Assembly (NCBI GenBank): GCA_030295235.1
Contig: AP026162.1
Span: 248,001-312,000 of the forward strand
Direction: 5' to 3'
Source of the DNA: Fistulifera solaris
Lineage: Eukaryota > Bacillariophyta > Bacillariophyceae > Naviculales > Stauroneidaceae
DNA length: 64,000 nucleotides
Of the stretch, positions 1-10,944 are shown piece after piece (the first letter of the stretch is position 1; every line of letters starts with the position of its first letter). The position numbers and the translations under genes were made by a program. The notes below the pieces were generated by a model. That model worked only from the letters and a program-made list of their open reading frames with translations. It did no database searches and was not told the origin of the DNA.

Positions 1-633
1 TCCTTTGACGCCTCGCATGGGTAGGTTCTCAATCTCTCGCTCTACACGCTCCAAATCAAGCATGAGGTCCTGCATCCAGAGTGTACAGCGTTTTCCTACC
101 GTCGTGAGTTGAGCAGGCTGGTAATGAGTGAACCCCAGCGTCGGTAAATCTTTGTACTTGAGAGCAAACTCCTTAAGTGTGGCTAGGACTTTTACCAACT
201 TTCGCTTGATAAGCTGCAACCCTTCGCGAAGTTGCACAAGATCGGTGTTGTCGCCAACAAAGCAGGAAGTGGCTCCAAGATGAATTACTGGCATTGCCTT
301 TGGAGCTTGAGATCCAAAAGCGTGGACATGACCCATGACATCGTGACGAAATTCTGCTTCCTTTTTGGCCGCCACTTCAAAGTCAACATCGTAGATATGA
401 TTGCGCATCTCTTCTAGTTGTTCGTCAGAAATATCTAAGCCTAATTCCTTCTCAGCTGTTGCAAGAGCCGTCCACAACTTTCTCCACGTTGTGAACTTCA
501 TCGCAGGAGACCAGACAAACGACATCTCCTTGGTAGCGTACCTCTCCACGAGTGGATGCTCATATTTGCGTTGATCAAGGAGAGCATCCTCGGGAAAAGT
601 GGCCGCTACTTCTAAAAACTTGTCGGCGTTCAT
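1..633 (-). CDS. ADSL: Adenylosuccinate lyase (5' part, runs off the left edge)
   Basis: Purine-synthesis lyase that cleaves SAICAR and adenylosuccinate, releasing fumarate; cytosolic homotetramer in eukaryotes. The first 211 residues are visible from the ATG at 631-633, and the frame is open to the window edge. It matches the eukaryotic type closely: RHDVMGHVHAF (residues 96-106), IHLGATSCFVGDNTDL (117-132) and LGFTHYQPAQLTTVGKRC (166-183). His170 in THYQPAQ corresponds to the catalytic His of the human enzyme. About half of a usual 480-residue protein is present; the C-terminal catalytic-Ser loop lies outside. The identification comes from recalled family sequence and is firm. It is divergent with the HMG-box gene, sharing an 810-bp intergenic region. 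Confidence 0.95.
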   Translation of the reverse strand, partial: MNADKFLEVAATFPEDALLDQRKYEHPLVERYATKEMSFVWSPAMKFTTWRKLWTALATAEKELGLDISDEQLEEMRNHIYDVDFEVAAKKEAEFRHDVMGHVHAFGSQAPKAMPVIHLGATSCFVGDNTDLVQLREGLQLIKRKLVKVLATLKEFALKYKDLPTLGFTHYQPAQLTTVGKRCTLWMQDLMLDLERVEREIENLPMRGVKG

Positions 634-1443
634 TTAACGGCAACTTTACTTGGGATGTGCGAATTAAAAAGCTTTTAGGCATCGATAAACGACAAGGCAG
701 CTCTTCGACTTGGCGAAGAAAAATAATGGTTGTCGTTGTTCGTTGTCTGCAAGATTTTTTTCTTGGACGACTTTTGACCGTGGATTAACGACGGATGGAC
801 GATCCAAGAGTCAGTCAGGCAAGCGCAAGAGCCTGGAGTCCCGAACATCGCATCAAAAGAATCAAGAATGACGTCATAAAAATCTGTTCTTCTTTATTCT
901 TCGTGGTGTTGAGTATGCAGTAAGAAGTAGTGAATTTTGTGCGCATGTGGCAGTGGCAGGTGGCAGCCGACTGTCGGTACTCGGTACTGAATATTGGGTC
1001 GTGTGAACGCAAATCTTTCTGAGTACCTGGTACTGTATCTTCTAAGGTGTAGGTGGGGTAGGTGGTATGCGCTGTCCAGTGTACTAATTTGTATCCATAA
1101 GTGACAAAAGAAAAAGAACGCTAACTGATACTTACAGTCATTATGTAGCAACGCCGTCACACCACGTAAGAAACCACGACCACAGAAACAAATACAGTAG
1201 TTTAAGTTGTAGAAACCGTAGTTGTGATTCATTGATAGTGAAGTACTTCGTACTTTTCCTGTTTCTGAAACCAGAACTTCGACTTCAAGCGATGATTTTT
1301 TGGCTGACGAAATGCGAAACCATTCATAGCACGCGACAGAAACGAATGACCTGCTGACTGCCGAAGAAAGATACAAGTGCTTTGTTCATTCGCTGCTTGC
1401 TTCATCGCAGCTTTGATAGGTATGAGAGAGCAGTCATACCACT
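634..1443. other. Divergent intergenic region, no gene seen
   Basis: Lies between the starts of the adenylosuccinate lyase and HMG-box genes and so must hold both promoters. A 160-codon open frame on the minus strand (894-1376) has Cys/Tyr-rich, low-quality composition and no recognisable domain. A short direct repeat of CGGTACT occurs near 974-990. I see no TE or RNA gene. Confidence 0.5.
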
Positions 1444-2499
1444 ATGATGGATTTTGATCGACGCGAGGACGCTGCAACGCCGCTGGATTGGGTATCGAGC
1501 ACGGAAGATTTGGATGATTTGAAAATAGATATTTTTCCGGATCAAACGCCAGGCGAGGAGCTGGAAGAAAACAAGCAAGAAGTGGTTCCGGAGAGTGATG
1601 CAGAAGAAAGTGGAAGTCGTAAGCGACGCTGTGGGAAAAGACCTAATGTACGCGCTCAGCGAAGGAAGAAGAAGCCGGCTGGCTTACCGAAGCGCCCATT
1701 GAGCGCCTACAATCTTTTCTTCCAGGAAGAACGCTTGAAAATACAACGAGAATTTCCATCGAAGGTAGGATTCAATGATTTCGGGAAAATCATTGGGTCT
1801 AGGTGGAAAGAGTTGAGTGACGATGATCGTCAGAAATACAATGAACTCGCAAACGAAGATACCGCTCGTTATCAGAAGGAAATGAATCTGATCAAGTTGT
1901 CAAACAAGCGCAAAAAAGAAGAAACTCAACAACAAGAAAAAAGCAACGATAAGGATAATCCTATATCCTGGGCGACTTCGCTCTTGGAAGAGGCAAATGC
2001 TGTGCAATCGAAAGACTCGGCACAAAATGAACCTCGCGCATCTGACGATCAAGAACCGCAACAAGGGCAACCAGACCCACAGCGTACTCCATGGGGTCAC
2101 CCGGTCAATTTGGTGAACTCTACTTGCCAGTACCTACCATTTGGGCCGCACTTTAGGTCGCAGCCCAGCTTTCCCGTTCCTCCTGGAATGGAAATCAACT
2201 TGGCAGATGCAAGCGGACGCGAACGCAAATACATGGTTCGATACAAAGTCTATTCAATGAGACGGAATGAAGCAGAGAGCTTTATTGCGTCTTTTAATAA
2301 TGTGGAAAGATCACCAGAAAAGCAGTTTCAAGGTGCTAATCCAGGTCTTTGGCACGAGATAATGACGCGCCATCATCCTCATGCACATCCAAACTATCCT
2401 GCCGGCCCAAAACACGATGGCCAGAGGTAAGTTATTGCAATTCATGTTATTCGAATAGCCGAAAACTCACATCGTTTTGTTTATTGTAGGCTATGGTAA
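1444..2499 (+). CDS. HMG-box DNA-binding protein
   Basis: Likely nuclear chromatin or transcription factor. A single HMG box spans about residues 78-150: LPKRPLSAYNLFF opens helix 1, then the typical FGKIIGSRWKELSDDDR turn and the YQKEM end. It is preceded by an acidic N-terminus and a basic nuclear-localisation-like patch (KRRCGKRP, QRRKKKP), and followed by a Gln/Lys/Asp-rich linker and a tail with no known domain. The frame reads 328 residues to TAA at 2428-2430. However, that stop sits inside a good donor (GAG|GTAAGT at 2427), and an acceptor TTGTAG ends at 2489. Splicing out 2427-2489 (63 bp) gives two more residues and a stop at 2497-2499. Either end leaves the protein essentially unchanged. 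HMG-box identity is firm; target and partner are unknown. Confidence 0.85.
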
Positions 2500-3007
2500 A
2501 ACTTTAATTTCTGCCGGTAATTTACTCTTTTGCCTTCTTCGTTTCATGCGATAAATGGTATATGTGAAGTGTAAAATATTTTGTACTCTTTGCTTTCCCA
2601 TTTCCCTTCAGATCGACGTTCAATGAATGTTAATAAATTTCCTAGTTCATGTTAAGTTTTAACGAATAGCACTATTTATGATCTAGACTATTATTCGTAA
2701 AATGTTCTCAACCATAGCTGCTGGTTTTTGCTGATTAGCTGTTGTTGTCGTAAAAGGTACACAAAGTGTTGCCAGTTGCCAGGTTAGATTAGTAGCATGC
2801 CATACAGGATTGGTTTGAATCACGAAACGAGATGAGGAGAAAATATTACTCCGTATAAAAAGTGCCCTATGATCTTCGTTATTGCTGCTGAGCCCACTAT
2901 TTGGGCCATTATTTGGTAATACTACAAACGATACTAACCCGCTCTAGTAGCAAAGGTGATATTGCTCGTCGTACGATTTGTTCGGAAACAGAAGTTGATA
3001 GTCAAAA
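2500..3007. other. Intergenic, no gene seen
   Basis: AT-rich spacer between two plus-strand genes. It must hold the HMG 3' end and the MED31 promoter. No repeat or RNA gene is apparent. Confidence 0.4.
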
Positions 3008-3469
3008 ATGAGCGAACACAATCTACCAGTCACAGCCGAACCACCCATGTCGGAAAATTCCGCTGCCGCTGCAAATAATCTCCCCGACAACCGCTTCGAG
3101 TTAGAACTTGAATTTGTTCAAGCTCTTGCATCACCAGCGTACATTCATTTCCTGGCAACCACGCGATCAGAAACAGGCGACGGTCCCATCTTGCAAGATG
3201 CTGCCTTTATCAGTTTCCTGAAATACCTACGCAGGACGTGGAGCCAGCCCGAATACAGCCGCTTTCTGACATATCCGCACTGCCTTTATTTCTTAAACAT
3301 GCTGATTGAAAAGCCTCTGTCATTGAAGGAGTGGACATTACCAGCCTACCGGAACTTTTGCCATCAACAACAATTTTTGAGCTGGCAACACCGACACAGG
3401 GTTTGCTATGGACGAGGATCCGCCCCAGCTCCACAACCGGAGAAGACAACTGATGATAATCAATCTTAA
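3008..3469 (+). CDS. MED31: Mediator complex subunit 31 (SOH1 family)
   Basis: Component of the middle module of Mediator, which bridges transcription factors and RNA polymerase II in the nucleus. Intronless, 153 residues. The MED31 domain fills residues 27-125: RFELELEFVQALASPAYIHFLA, then FISFLKYLRRTW and YSRFLTYPHCLYFLNML, and finally NFCHQQQFLSWQHR. These are the family's signature helices in the right order. Ala/Asn-rich N-terminal and Pro/Asp-rich C-terminal extensions are short and variable, as usual. Length and motif order leave little doubt. It is the only Mediator subunit in the window. Confidence 0.95.
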   Translation: MSEHNLPVTAEPPMSENSAAAANNLPDNRFELELEFVQALASPAYIHFLATTRSETGDGPILQDAAFISFLKYLRRTWSQPEYSRFLTYPHCLYFLNMLIEKPLSLKEWTLPAYRNFCHQQQFLSWQHRHRVCYGRGSAPAPQPEKTTDDNQS

Positions 3470-4171
3470 GTTAGGTGAAATTGCTGAGATCAATTATGCA
3501 CCCTAACAATGCATGGGTTTGATGTCAAGATTAAAACTGTTCTTTTTCGATTCGGTTTCTGGTTTGAAGGATCGACTGCCGACTGTCGAGGGATCGATTC
3601 ACCGCACGTCAGAGCCAAAGCTTTATCAAAAAATGAAACTTTATCATCATTTATGAAAAGCCACGATCACGAGAACGTAGCTAAGTCTGGAATAGACACT
3701 AGGCAGAAAAATTCATGTTCTCAATTTCTTTACAGGATTACTGGACAAATGTGCGACAAGAAAAACGATTTGCCTGTCGTTGATGTATAGAATCACTCCT
3801 CATTCTTTCATTATTCGTTGCTTTATATTCATCTTTTATCATTCATCATGCTTATTCCCTAGCTCCAGCGCCCCGTTCGTGATACGCAAGGGGCAAAGGG
3901 TATAAATCCGTACACAATACATCTATACTGCGTACATCAAGGAAAGCGTGACTTATTGTGACGGAAAGTGCACCAATTGGAGGCGCATCACTCACCTCAC
4001 AACAATAAACGCTGACAACTGCTGGCATCAAACCAAAGCTGAGAGTGATTACTTTCAAAGTAGTTTGCCCACTTATCATCGTCTTCACGAAGGAGCGACA
4101 GGTAATGGCTTCATCATCGCTACGTCGATAGCTGACAATCACATCACAATCGTCTATTAAAAAAAACAATT
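3470..4171. other. Intergenic, no supported gene
   Basis: Spacer between MED31 and the thioredoxin-like gene. Open frames of 93 codons (3509-3790, plus) and 105 codons (3852-4169, minus) occur, but neither has a domain, a plausible composition or a splice structure. I call neither. Confidence 0.4.
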
Positions 4172-4717
4172 ATGAAACACAGTCTCGCATTCCGACTTTT
4201 TGTCTGGCTATTCGTTACGCGAACTTCTGCATTTACCAGAAAAGACATGATTATTCGATTATCACTGGTCACGCCAACAAAATCATCAATCTCTCTCGAT
4301 GCCAAAGCCAAGCTACGTTATCGAGATGCCGAAGAAATGCTGCAGATACTACAGCGCGACGATTCATCACTGATTGTACTGTTATTCACTGCCGTTAATT
4401 GCGGCCCTTGTCGCTTACAGAAGCGAGAGTTGCAGCGACTCAACGATGCACGTAAAAGTAAACTGGAGCAGATTGCTGGTTCGCAAGAGATGCACTCTCA
4501 CAGCTTAGAACGCGAACTGGACCGACTGCCACTCAAGGTTCTCACCATCGATACCGAGCGATGGCCTCATGTGGGCTCCAAATTTCAAATTGGGAAGCTC
4601 CCGTGCCTTTTCCTTTTTCGTGGTAGTGAAACGATTCAAAGACTGGAGGGGCTAGTCAGTGCGGAAGAAATTTGGAAGCACGTAGAGGAATATCATCACC
4701 CTTCCGATGGGTCGTAG
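4172..4717 (+). CDS. Thioredoxin-like protein with plastid-type leader
   Basis: Probable thiol-disulfide oxidoreductase. Of 181 residues, the first ~20 form a hydrophobic signal peptide (LAFRLFVWLFV) ending in TSA|FTR. This resembles the ASAF-type cleavage site of diatom bipartite plastid leaders, so import into the plastid is inferred. The redox motif CGPC is at residues 77-80 inside LLFTAVNCGPC, the usual strand-turn-helix start of thioredoxins. The strand after the cis-Pro position (KLPCLFLFRGSE) is also present. A charged insertion of about 25 residues separates the active-site helix from the central strand (LKVLTIDTE), longer than in classical Trx. It may therefore be a divergent Trx or a thioredoxin-fold scaffold rather than a general reductant. 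Confidence 0.8.
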   Translation: MKHSLAFRLFVWLFVTRTSAFTRKDMIIRLSLVTPTKSSISLDAKAKLRYRDAEEMLQILQRDDSSLIVLLFTAVNCGPCRLQKRELQRLNDARKSKLEQIAGSQEMHSHSLERELDRLPLKVLTIDTERWPHVGSKFQIGKLPCLFLFRGSETIQRLEGLVSAEEIWKHVEEYHHPSDGS

Positions 4718-4977
4718 CCAACGGAGCCCCTGATGTATGCGACAAGCAATCAAGCGAATTCGCCTCTCCGCCCCTTCTGCTACGAACATGGGTTCTTGCG
4801 CTAATAGGATTTCCCTTTTGGTAGACACAGTACCGATACATGATACTTGACCCTCACTTGACAGATGTATGTAAACTAAAAACAAATTACAAACGACTTT
4901 CGCTTCGTCTTATAGTTGTTTGTAAACAAATGAGATTCTAAGTAAGTTATAACTAAAAGATGACAGTCTACTAAGAT

Positions 4978-7900
4978 CTAGAAGATTTCTTTCAAAGTGA
5001 ATTTCTTTCCATTCTTTGCCGCTTCTTCAAAAGCTGCTTTGGAGCTCACGACTGCGATAGAGGGATTGCTGAGCTTCTTGAGACGCTCAGCAAACTCCCT
5101 AAAGTCACTGGGTTTAGTGGCGAGAATTTCATCGCGAATTCGTTGACGATGCTCGGGGCTTTCATTAATAATCCATCGTTGGAACTGCGTACTACCTTTC
5201 TGATCGGGGCTGAGGGCGCCGTCCAAATCACCAATAGTACCAATGATTGCCGTGGCTAGCGCTTCCGGATCGTTCTCTAGTGTGTCTGCTACCGAGAGAA
5301 GATAATCGGCCGCAGCGTCGTACACGTCTAGCGTTTTGTGCAAATTGGGATCACGGTAACTCAAGAAGGAGAAGAAGCCGGAGAATGGGGAGAAGGTACA
5401 GAACCCACCGTACGCACCTAAATATTGTTGTTAGCGACCACCTTTGAATCACAATGACAAGAAAACAAATAAACCTACCTCCCATGACGCGAACATGATC
5501 CCACAAATAACCCGTGCGCAAAAATCGTGATACGACCTGGGCGCTACCAGGCACTCTTTCTCCTTCTTTGAAAAGCAAACCCGCCTTGCCTACATACGAA
5601 ACCTGAGTGGGAACGATGAAACCTTCGCTTGTTTCCGAGGAAAGCTCTGCCATGCGTTTCTTTGCCTCTGGAACCCAAGGATGAACTTCTTTGTAAAAAT
5701 CGGTCAGTTTTTCGCCGCTGGCATCCCCTGGAAGCGTGTCAAGGAAGCTGTCGAGCGACGGTTTGATCGTATCCAACACTTTCTTCTCACCGGTAATGTC
5801 GACCAGCATTCCGCTCCGACACGTTCTTTCATTGAGAATCGTCTTGCGTAGATTCTCGAAGCGATTGAGCAACGCGGGCCAGTCGTCTTCCGCTAACTTA
5901 ATCAAGCTCTTGACAGTGTTAAGATACGACACTCCACCCGTAATCTCGTCAACGTATCCTCCTACTCGATAACGTGCTTTCATTCTAGTATTGGCAACTG
6001 AATGACCCGATCTCTGCGCGCTGGATTCCAAGCGAGATCTAGACTCTTTGAGTAGCTCAACAACCTTCGCCTTCGAATCCAGGCGTGCGTCCGTCAGCAT
6101 AAGATTGAAGAGTAAAAACAACTTATCAATCTTTTCGCTAGTAGCTTTTCCAGAGATGACGATTTTTGTTTGCATATTTTCTCCCGACGCTGATACGCTT
6201 TCGTCTGCGCCTCTGGGGTAGACCGCGGTAGTCATAAGACCAACACTAATGCCACCCGTATGAGTTCCTAAACAAAAGAGAACAATTCGTAAGTCTTCGT
6301 CTGCCTTAACAATTTATAAAATCCATCAGCAGTCCAACTTACCAATTTCTCTGCTGAGTTGAACAGAGTCGTAATCTCCCGCTCCGGTCTCTTTCATTAA
6401 TTTGGTAAAAATTGGAAGAAGAGGAACGTCATCGAGAGAAAGAGACGACAAGTCAACCGCCAAGCTTACGTATGCAATCCCAGAGGTAGATACAAGCTCA
6501 TGTCGAACCACGGTCACGCCCGAATTATTTTCGTTTTCGGAAACAGCGATCGGGTATTCCGCTTGTTCACGCTTCAAGTCGCTGAGTTCTAGACTCGGAA
6601 TAGTTGCGCGATCTTCTGGAGAATCGTCAGCACTCTGAAGAGCGAGGAGCTTGTTTGTCTCGTCAATGATCTTGTCAAGATCAGAGTCCGACAGCGATTC
6701 CTTGATGGATGACAATCGACGTTTTTCGTCTTCGGCCTGTTCTTCTTCGAGTGTCTTTGATGGTGCCAACTCAACGGTCGTACGATGCATGTTCTCGACT
6801 AACATTTCTTTCACCATGTCCTGAAATATTTTCGACCCGGATGTTGCAATCTCATCTTTGAGTTGTTGCAAAGGCTCTTCAAATTTCAACGCATCGGTCG
6901 GAGATTCTTCGTACAACCATTTGCTCATGGACCCTAGCATGAAACTCAATCCCTTAGGAAACGAACCAGTATTGAATTCACGAAGACTGAACTCAATGGT
7001 GTTCAAGGACGAAGCAATGTCATCCTCCGTGAATCCTTCCTCCGATACTTTTCGCAACGTGTCGAGAATCAAATCTTCGACTTTCGACACATCGTCTTTA
7101 GCTACTCCCTTTAGACCAATCATAAAAACAGCTTGCAGCAATTCATCCGACAAACCACCTCCAGTAATTGCATCACCCAATCCACTTTCCATCAGCGTCT
7201 TGCGCAATACGGACGACGTCGTTCCTGTCAATAAATGATCTAAAACTCCCAACGTGAGTTCTTCTAGAGCACTCAACGGACGGTCGTTCAACAACCAATT
7301 GATCGAAAGAGAATGCGTCTCTGGCTGATCCCCACCCGCCGGGTAATACTCGACGGTTCGTTGAGGCTCTGTGTATCGTTTCGGCTGCCATTCAATACGA
7401 CTATCATCGACCGTCTCCGGAGCCGCATCAAACTCCCGGAGGTATTCATCCATCAGCTCCAGTCGCTGAAGAACATCATCATCTCCGGAAAAGTAGATGC
7501 GCGAGTTGGATGGGTGATAGAAGCGACTGTGAAAATCGACAAACTGATCAAAGGTCAGATTTGGAATCACGGTGGGGTCACCGCCACTATCGACGGCGTA
7601 GGTGTTGTCGGGGAAGATCGACCGCTGTGCCGAGCGCATCAACAATGAGTCGGGCGACGAGTAGACACCCTTCATTTCGTTGTACACGACACCCTTGTAA
7701 ACCAAAGGCTCCTCTTTGTCTTGCAATTCTAAATGGTGACCTTCTTGTGCCAAGACCATCGGATCCTTGATGGCCCTGGGATGGAAGACCGCATCGGCGT
7801 AAACGTTAATGAGATTGTAAAAGTCCTTGGTGTTCTGACTCGCCACGACGTAGCAAGTGCGATCGGGGTAAGTGAATGCGTTCAAGAACGTCTGCAAAGA

Positions 7901-8416
7901 ACCTTTGAGTAAATGCACAAAAGGGTCTTTGGTCGTATATTTCCGACTCCCGCACAAAACAGAATGCTCCAAGATGTGAGCGATTCCAGTCCCATCTTCT
8001 GGGGGTGTTCGCAAGGTAATACCGAATACTTTGTTATCATCTTCCGTCGACACCGACAACAATTGCGCTCCACTCTTTTTGTGGCGAAACAAGGAGCAGT
8101 AAGCTCCGTACTCGGTCACCACATCGCGTTTCAGCACTTCATAGGCAGGATGCGTCACTTCGAGAGTCTTGGCGAGTTTGTCCGTTGCCAACTCGGTGTC
8201 ATCGGCGACACTCGCCCGCAAAATAGAGAGTTCTCGCTGGATAGCACCGCCTCTTTGAAAGGGACGAGCAAAAATGTGCTGTTTTGGCTTGGCCGGAGTC
8301 ACGGACGAAAAGGCGGACACCGCCCAAAGTGCGCTTCGTCCTCGACTCGCGATACCGAACACAGCAATCATGGTGGTGGCGACCAAACTGTTGATACGCA
8401 AAATCCGAGTGTACAT
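4978..8416 (-). CDS. Presequence protease, M16C metallopeptidase (PreP/Cym1)
   Basis: Organelle peptidasome that degrades cleaved targeting peptides. Three exons: 6343-8416, 5479-6267, 4978-5417. Introns of 75 and 61 bp have GT-AG ends, and splicing joins REIG|THTGG and RVMGG|AYGG exactly as the family requires. The product is 1100 residues, normal for M16C. The inverted zinc motif HILEH is at residues 147-151, followed by the family-typical SVLCGS; YNEMKGVYS (near 245) carries the third Zn ligand. The leader contains VSAF (residues 33-36), close to the diatom plastid ASAF signal. Plastid location is likely, though PreP can be dual-targeted. The frame is clean throughout. Divergent from nothing close: upstream lies a MITE. 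Confidence 0.95.
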
Positions 8417-8787
8417 GAATTCGAACTGTGATGTAGTAGTAATGCTTTTTCAGCAACAAATAATGCAACGTTGCAATTATCGCTTTATCGTTTCAATCAA
8501 TGTCAATCGATTGTTAGGCAAAGTGAATGAGATAAATGCCACGAGATACTTGTTGCGTTGACGCAGTTCACGGAAGAATCGTCTTTCTGATAGATCTGAT
8601 TCGATTGTTGTGGAATATTCGTTGTCGTCAGCACAATGTTTTCATTGTTGACAGCAATACGATTCGAACAGCAGACGAAAAAAAAAAAACGGATGACGAA
8701 GCAACACTCACTCATCGCGTGCTATTTACTGTATTTATTTTGCGCATGTTTCACGGTGCGACACAAGTTCTCATAGTGAATCCAAGC
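8417..8787. other. Intergenic upstream of PreP
   Basis: Promoter side of the presequence protease, ending at the left target duplication of the MITE. A run of ten A occurs near 8680. No gene is seen. Confidence 0.4.
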
Positions 8788-9101
8788 TAGACATGTGGCT
8801 TTTTCACTGTAACTTGCAACTTCACTTGAGCACCTGAAGTTTACTTTACTTTCACTTTACTTGAGACTTCGGTGAGTTCACTTGAAGTACCAAACCTACG
8901 TAAATGTACGTAGGACTGCGTAGATTAGGGATGAGAGGGAAAGGGCTAACTTTCACAAGCTCTGTGCGACACTCTTTTGTACACAAAACACTATAGTCAA
9001 TCATTACCGCTTAGTACACTTTAAACTGCAAACTTCACTTGAAGGCCAGTGACTTTACTTTCACTTGACTTTCACGAAAATTTTGAAAAGTCACATGTCT
9101 A
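8788..9101. mobile_element. Non-autonomous hAT-like MITE, 314 bp, with 8-bp target duplication
   Basis: The ends are inverted repeats: the left end reads TAGACATGTGGCTTTTTCA and the right end read backwards is TAGACATGTGACTTTTCAA. Immediately outside both ends is the same 8-mer ATCCAAGC (8780-8787 and 9102-9109), a perfect target-site duplication. Subterminal regions are full of short CTTTACTTTCACTT/TTCACTTGA repeats in both orientations, typical of transposase-binding arrays. There is no coding capacity. The 8-bp duplication and TAG-type termini fit the hAT superfamily; P-type elements also make 8-bp duplications. The intact duplication suggests a fairly recent insertion. It sits between the 5' end of PreP and the 3' end of the nucleoporin gene. 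Confidence 0.85.
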
Positions 9102-9300
9102 ATCCAAGCAGTAAAAGCAACCTTAACCTTAGCCACTAAAGATACATAGAGACATTCATGATTCATTCATGATACCAGGTACCTAATGTGCAGAGAATAC
9201 CGCAGACCGCACACTAGAACAATGATAAAATACGAAGTAATGGAAAGAAAAAACCTGCCATTATGTTATTCTTACTGCGCAATCGACTCGAAACCCTCGA

Positions 9301-10908
9301 TTATCGCCGATTCAAGCGTCGACTCGCGGATGTTGACTTCTTCTTCGGCGTCGTGGGAGTTATTCCAGCGGGAGATGTAAAGCCCAGGCCACTCGGAGCG
9401 GGTGCATTGCTGGCCCCAAACGAAGTCGCACCACCGAACAGAGCCGGTGCGGGAGATGGTCCCGACGCAGCAGGGGCAGGAGTTGACCCACTGAACGAAA
9501 ATGCCGAAGTACCCGAAGTGGATGGTGCTGGTGCAGTTGTCGTAGTAGAAAAGGCACTGGGCGCTGGAGCTGTAGAAGAAAAGCCAAAGCTTGACGTGGC
9601 TGGTGCCGATGCCGTGGACGATGATGCGGTTGCAGGAGCCGGCGTCTGAGCCGATTGCAAATATGCTCGCCGAAGTCGCTCATTCACTCGCTGCTGTCGA
9701 TCAATTTCTTCCTTTCTCGCCTTTTCCAACACATTCTGCCCCGGTCGCTCATACAACTGGTACTTATGGCGAATCTCATTTACGGCCGAACTCAAACGCG
9801 CCAAACGGTCACCCATGGACCAAATCGCCCGATGCTGTTCTTCGACAATGACAGCAACATGGATACCAGATCCCGAAGGTCGGGTTCGCGAGTGCTCTAT
9901 CTGATGCCGAGCCAGTGACAGCTGATCTTGTAAATCCAAAATACGGCGCTGAAAATCATCGAGGCATTGCCAGAAGTATGGACTGGGCATTCGCTCAATA
10001 CGGTCGACATGCAGCGTTGCCTGATCGAGTAATTCACCCAAACGGATACTGATATCGGTCTCTTCATTTTGATTCGCGTTAGTAGTGGTTTCTCCGTCCT
10101 TTTTCTCTTCATTCGCAATTGTGCTCGTCGTAGATAAGGAAATGCCGTGACGAACGGCATTCGCCTCTAAAGGCCACTTGGCAAACGTATAAGCCGCAGC
10201 AGCATTTTCTTCCGCTGTTGATTTCTGCTTTACGGCATATACATTCGTTTGAGCAAGTTCCTGTTGAAGTAGATTGAGCTCTTTTGTAACTTGTTCGACT
10301 TGTAGTTGTAGTTGAGACTTTGATGTTTCTTGCATCGTGGATTGTGAATTGTGACTGCTCGGCACTTGCAACGCCGCAGGGCCCGTCGACTGTACTTGCA
10401 GTAAGGTCCGTTTGTGCTCCATCATACTGTTGTATATCTTATCAATGGCCGCTTTGTATTGTGGGGACAAGTCCGAATACAACATACTGCCCTTGATTAG
10501 TGGAGTAGGTTGTTGCGCGGCCGGCTGAAGTGACCCAAAGGGAGCTGGTGCAGCACTGGGAGTAGAACCGAATAATCCTCCTCCTGAACCGAATCCGCCA
10601 GAAGGAGCAGCACCAAAAGCGGGTGCTGGAGTACTCCCAAAAGCCGGCGCCGGGGTGGACCCAAAGGTAGTAGCCGGAGAAGAACCGAATAGACTAGTGG
10701 TTGGAGCCCGAGCCGCTCCGAATGCTGTAGCAGGAGCCGGAGCGGACCCAAAGGCTGTAGCAGGAGCCGGAGTCGATCCAAACGCACTAGTAGATGAACC
10801 CGACGCACCAAAACCAAAGGAAGGAGCCGGTGTGTTTGAGGAAGAGCCAAACGAAAACCCACCTCCGGAAGGGGCGGATGTCGAAGCTGCACCGAAAGAG
10901 AAAGCCAT
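9301..10908 (-). CDS. FG nucleoporin, Nup58/Nup49-like
   Basis: Central-channel subunit of the nuclear pore (Nup62-Nup58-Nup54 type). Intronless. The N-terminal ~140 residues are FG and GA/PAP-rich (SFGAAS, FGSTPAPA, LFGS). The middle is alpha-helical and coiled-coil. A block with PSPYFWQCLDDF, then EEQHRAIW and VNEIRHKYQLYERPG corresponds to the PADYF and YLGYRKMF region of animal Nup58. The C-terminus returns to FG/PAP repeats and ends in a basic KKKSTSASRRLNRR tail. I chose the ATG at 10906-10908 (MAFSFGA, 535 residues). An ATG 36 bases upstream (10944) would add a hydrophobic leader unlike a nucleoporin. Nup58 rather than Nup54 or Nup62 is the best guess, not certain. Confidence 0.8.
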   Translation of the reverse strand: MAFSFGAASTSAPSGGGFSFGSSSNTPAPSFGFGASGSSTSAFGSTPAPATAFGSAPAPATAFGAARAPTTSLFGSSPATTFGSTPAPAFGSTPAPAFGAAPSGGFGSGGGLFGSTPSAAPAPFGSLQPAAQQPTPLIKGSMLYSDLSPQYKAAIDKIYNSMMEHKRTLLQVQSTGPAALQVPSSHNSQSTMQETSKSQLQLQVEQVTKELNLLQQELAQTNVYAVKQKSTAEENAAAAYTFAKWPLEANAVRHGISLSTTSTIANEEKKDGETTTNANQNEETDISIRLGELLDQATLHVDRIERMPSPYFWQCLDDFQRRILDLQDQLSLARHQIEHSRTRPSGSGIHVAVIVEEQHRAIWSMGDRLARLSSAVNEIRHKYQLYERPGQNVLEKARKEEIDRQQRVNERLRRAYLQSAQTPAPATASSSTASAPATSSFGFSSTAPAPSAFSTTTTAPAPSTSGTSAFSFSGSTPAPAASGPSPAPALFGGATSFGASNAPAPSGLGFTSPAGITPTTPKKKSTSASRRLNRR

Positions 10909-10944
10909 AATGAGGGATGCTAGAATTAGAAGCGCCGCTTTCAC

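Noticed and set aside
894-1376. 160-codon minus-strand frame as a gene
   Set aside because: Low-quality composition, no domain, no splice structure; it lies in a divergent promoter region.
3509-3790. 93-codon frame downstream of MED31
   Set aside because: No domain or coding signature; overlaps 3' flanking sequence.
3852-4169. 105-codon minus-strand frame before the thioredoxin gene
   Set aside because: No family resemblance; it would occupy the likely promoter.
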